Source: Casuarius casuarius (lineage: Eukaryota > Chordata > Aves > Casuariiformes > Casuariidae). Taken from it: a DNA stretch of 64,000 bases. Below, piece by piece: positions 59,798-64,000 of the stretch. The stretch is taken from contig PTFA01000112.1 of NCBI GenBank assembly GCA_003342895.1, positions 370,446 to 434,445 on the forward strand, written 5' to 3'. Position 1 is the first letter of the stretch. Each line of letters opens with the position of its first letter. Position numbers and translations under genes: made by a program. Under the pieces are notes generated by a model that saw only the letters and a list, made by a program, of their open reading frames with translations, did not search any database and was not told where the DNA came from.

Positions 59798-61856
59798 AAA
59801 CCAGAGGGGAAGAAGAGGACAAGACCTAAACTGCGAACTTGTCTGCACCCTCGCAGGAATTCACCGGTTTTTCACCTCCCACAGGTATCATCAGCACGCT
59901 ACCGAGAGCGGGGAAAAAAGCAGCTAAGATCAAACACAAGCTAGTAACAAAGCTCTTCCTCTGGTCTTCCTGCAGCGGGCCAGGATTTCTGGCTGCAGCT
60001 AGTCCTTTCCTGCAAGGCCGGGGTGGTGCAGAGTCCCTTTTAAAGGAAGGGCCACCCTGGGAACGTGCTGCAGCTGCGACCCAGAGCGCGCAGGAGGCAG
60101 GAAGTCTGACGTTCACACCAGCCTCGGCCCCTTCACTCACACCTCTTTTCAAATAGCTTTAGCACATGGAGCCCACATTTTCACATTCTCCGAACCGGCT
60201 TCATCTATCGCACTGCAAGTTTAAGAGAATGTTTTTGAATTGTACAAGTCCCTCTTTCCATATTCAGAGAATCACTCCACTGACAGAGACTTTTAAATTG
60301 TTTTTATAAACTGTTCTCCTCTCTGATTTTTGCAATAATTTGCTACACTCCCTTTTAAGCAATCTACATAATTTTTAAAAACTAAAATACAGATTGAAAC
60401 ACCATACCAACTGTTGTCACAGTCCAAAAATGTCCGGATTTTCAAACTTAAGTCCACCCCTGTATGAAAGGGCCACACACATGTAGGTGTCAATCAGACT
60501 CTGTGGCAAAACAGAGGAACCCAGGCTGAGATTTCAGAATGGCACAGACTTTCCTGGACAGACAGACAGTGCCAGTCCTCACCCATCTGGAATAATTTCT
60601 GCATTTTAATGTGAACTTTTGGAATTGAACTTCAAGCAGCTAGCTGCTAGGAACATCCTAGTTTGATTTCTGCATCTCCTGCTTTGCATTGTTGATGATA
60701 CGAGCAGGGAGAGAGGGAAATAAAGAAAAATGCATTATATAAAAGAATAGACCACAATTATACCTAATGTTATCATTGTGACTGTTTGTGCAGGCGACTC
60801 CAGAGGTCTGTTCTGTGTCCAGACATTCCGTATCCATTTTTATTCCATTCTGTTAAAGAAACATTATCTCCATTCCCTTCCTCTCAGCACCAGGATTAAA
60901 ATAAAAGGACATTCAAAGTATTTGTGGAAAATGGCAAACAAGTGGGTAGTAAAGCCTGGAGATTGCTTGGCAGTAGAAAGCCATATGCAGAAATTAGCCA
61001 GGGCAAGTAATTAAGTGAGGACAACAAAACCCAGCGTTTTACAGCCTTTGGGCACTCAGCAAAAGGCTGATGATTGAGTGGAAAGAGCCAACCCCACATG
61101 ATACTGCAAGGGCTCAAGTACTATTTTGAATCAGGTAAACTAATATCTCCTGTACCTGTTCCAAACGACATATTAATACATGGCCTCTGTTTCTGCAAAG
61201 TCTGCTGGCTGCCCTCTTCGAAGGAACATCTATCTTAGACAAGATTTTGCATTTTCTCTTGGTCTCTGAAAAAGGATCCCAAACAAGTGGCAGGGGCACA
61301 CGGTTTTGGAAGCCCTTGCGTGTTTATCTTTACTGATAAGCCTGCAGTCTTTGCTGCAAGCACATCAGCTTGTGTCTGCAGCCAAACCTTATTCCAGTCA
61401 ATGTCTTCTTTAGGAACAGGCTTCCTCAGAACTGGGCAATTCGTTTAACCCCTTAGTGGCCAATCTAAAGCAACTCGGGTGGGGAAGATCACTTCCTTTC
61501 CTCACTCGATAAGATGCATCATGTTTTCACACATCTGTAAAAAAAACCAAGCAAGCAAGCCAGCCCAGCTTTGAGTCAGCAGCAGTGCAAATTATGTAGT
61601 TACACAGATACTATCAGGAAAATTCACCCTAGGAGAGCCCCATCTTCTCAAACGGCCTCTGGTTCTGTGCAGGAGACAATACTTTTAAATACTTTTAAAA
61701 TAAGGGATGCAGGTATTTAATTTGCAGGTTGAATGTATGAGAATTCATTAAGAGGACTTACTGAAGTTACTGTCTAATTGATTGGAGACTGTCAGCAGGA
61801 GCTATTTGAATTCTAAGAATTGGAGAATCAACCGTAATTCTAAGACATCTGATACT

Positions 61857-61887
61857 TAGGTTAAATTAATTAGTAGGTTAAATTAAT
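61857..61887. repeat. Two-copy tandem repeat, 14-bp unit
   Basis: TAGGTTAAATTAAT occurs twice, separated by TAG (period 17 bp). Confidence 0.8.
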
Positions 61888-64000
61888 CTGCTCATAGAGC
61901 TTTGTTAATACTTGAATTTTCGGTTATCACACACCCCCATGAATGCTAAGGGCAAATATCCAGGAAGTAACTCGGGATCTCCCAGAGCTGGCATGCCAGG
62001 AGCTTGGGTAGCCTGGAAACTGCAAACAAGTGGCTTTTCTCTGACAGCAGGTTCCACTTATTTCCTCCCACTTGCTCTTTCCCCATCTCCTTCCTACACT
62101 CCTGAGTCAACCTTCACCAGGCGAGTTTCAGTTAAGCATGTGCTTTGCCAGAGGTGTTTTTAAAAGCTTATTTATAGTACACACACAGAGTGCATGATGC
62201 TTTCAGGGCTTTTGGACACTTCAGCATTTCAGGTATGACTTTGCCAGGTGGAAGGAACATGAATTCATCAACCACTTCCGCTGTGTTTGTCTGCCTCTGT
62301 ACTCCAGCTCAGAGTTGGAAGGCAAGAAAGTAATTTTTTTCTCTGCTATCTCCTTCCCCATTGGTCATAACATCCATGATCAACCTACTGGAAACTCCAA
62401 CTGCAGAGCCTCAGAGCGAGCCAGCTGGTCCTCCCCAGCTGATCCTCTGGCAGAACCAGCAGCCAGTTGGACAATGCAGCGATTCCACGAACAATTTCCC
62501 ATTAGGGCAAGAGTCAGAAAACAGTGCAGTAAACAGACCTGCGTGAAACTTGCCAGTCAAAGTTCACATGGTCCAGCACTCTGCATCTGGCAAGCCAGCA
62601 AGTTTCACTAGGCAGTGTTTGTCCTAAATGGATATATCTGACCCATGTGACCAGTTTCTCCTTTCATAAGGAAAATGTAACATGACCACAAGATCTTTTC
62701 GAAGTGAAAAAGCACGTATGCCCAGAAGCAAATCTCTGAGCTCAAGTTCTGACCCCAAAAAATAGTTGTGCTAATGTTTTGGCTTTCCCATCTAAATGCG
62801 GCATGAGTTGGGTTTTACTGCATAAGCCTTTGCTGTCGTAGAGAGTGCCACATTCTGCTTCCTGCTCTCTATCTGGCCCGTACAGTGAACCTCCACTGGA
62901 CAAGCCATTCGAAATGGAAAGGGTACATTCACAGCTGGTTTTTAAAACGAGTTTGACTTTCCCAGTTCTGAAATGATGAACATTACTGAAATATTGTTTC
63001 CTCAGCAGCACAGCAAATAAAAACAGAGCAAGTATCCAGAGTAATGGCTCAGAAACCTCAGTATCAGGAGGTAGCACAGAGGCGTTCTGGGAGGAGGAGA
63101 AGAAAAGGATGTGGTAGAAAATTTGCTAGTGCCCAGAAACTCACTGAAGCAGCTAGATGCATGCCAGAATGCCTCAGGACAGGGCTGAGTCCATTGCTCT
63201 TTCCACAAGAGCAGCTCTTTCTAAATAAAGAGGTCTTTACACGCAGCACTCGGGAAACTTATTTCAGATTAACTAAAGCTGTGAATTTAAAGTGAATTAG
63301 CTAAACCACATTATATCTCTGTACAGACACACTCATTCAGTATGAAAAGGAACTTTCATTTGGTTTATCTCATTTTACTGAGTTAAGAGCATTTTTATTC
63401 CAAATAAGAGTGCCCATGCAAGGGATTAGTGGGCTGAACAAAGGATGAAGGTACATGATATGTCAGTGCTGAATGTGGCATAAGAAGTTCCCACTCCCAC
63501 TGGGGACATTCATTGTCCCCACACTTAATAACCCAACTAAAATTATGCATGGTATATAGAAAAAATTGAATTAATACAAACCCCAAGCTGCATTAAAAGA
63601 CAAACAAATGAAAAACACTCTGGCTCAGCATTTGCCTCTTGTTTCAATCTACCAGACCATATGTATGGTTCGAGAATGAAAATCACAGAAGGAAAAAGTG
63701 ATGAAAAGGACACTGACAGCATGGAAAATGGGAAAAGACAACAGCACATCAGCAACTTTCATGGCGTGATTTCATGTAGAGAAATGACAGGCACCAGACC
63801 CCAACCACATCTGTGGAAAAGTGTATATATGAACCTGGATCTAGATTTGACCCCAACCATTCCCATGACTTACTAATTCAGAGCACCTACCGGAAAAAGT
63901 ATTTCTCGAGTTTTAGATGCGAGGTTTTGTGCTGTTTGTAAGTAATCAGGTATGTTTCCAGCTTGCCTAAGCAATACAGACCTCTGACAACTTCATCAAG

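Larger units (their letters stand above)
58489..64000. other. Non-coding stretch to the right edge
   Basis: Only short unrecognised ORFs. A 14-bp unit is tandemly repeated at 61857-61887 and a T21 run lies at 59777-59797. A small GC-rich spot at about 59390-59470 and another near 60060 have few CpGs. No exon is recognised. Confidence 0.45.

Noticed and set aside
1..64000. mir-301b/mir-130b cluster, which lies in the same human 22q11 neighbourhood as HIC2
   Set aside because: I looked for the mature miR-130 family core and did not find it on either strand.

Overview
The window is vertebrate nuclear DNA, and a bird or a close sauropsid relative is the best guess. The only securely recognisable gene is HIC2, on the minus strand. 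Its protein tracks human HIC2 closely: an N-terminal BTB/POZ domain, a GLDLSKK CtBP-binding motif, five C2H2 fingers spaced as in the HIC family, and a protein end a few residues after finger five. No primate- or rodent-type repeats were seen. Interspersed repeats are sparse and old (MIR-like pieces, one CR1-like 3' end, one MITE-like element), and one ambiguous base (N) is present. All of this fits a draft sauropsid assembly, but the species cannot be fixed from the sequence.

Layout. HIC2 is read right to left. Its whole coding region lies in one exon (13319-15031), preceded by a short 5'UTR piece and a clear splice acceptor near 15068. The 3'UTR probably runs left to about 9.7-9.9 kb, where AATAAA signals occur. 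It holds two 7-mer let-7 seed matches, a small predicted hairpin and, oddly, GC/CpG-rich islands. To the left (1-8.9 kb) the sequence is mostly non-coding, apart from an open frame at the extreme left edge that might be the last exon of another plus-strand gene.

To the right (15.1-64 kb) no confident coding gene is visible. This is most simply the first intron and upstream regulatory flank of HIC2, whose 5' non-coding exon(s) I could not place with certainty. The best candidate for a promoter and first exon is a CpG-rich patch at 28.06-28.50 kb. It holds a minus-strand GTAAGA splice donor and a 52-codon ORF with a strong start context and a hydrophobic C-terminus. Other short GC-rich patches lie near 38.0, 43.9 and 48.4 kb. 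Two plus-strand intervals, at 53.0 and 58.4 kb, look like exons bounded by good splice sites but match no protein I know.

At the functional level the window shows one transcription repressor gene in a large non-coding neighbourhood, with post-transcriptional control by let-7 suggested by its 3'UTR. No prokaryote-like system, CRISPR array, rRNA, tRNA or intact mobile element was seen.
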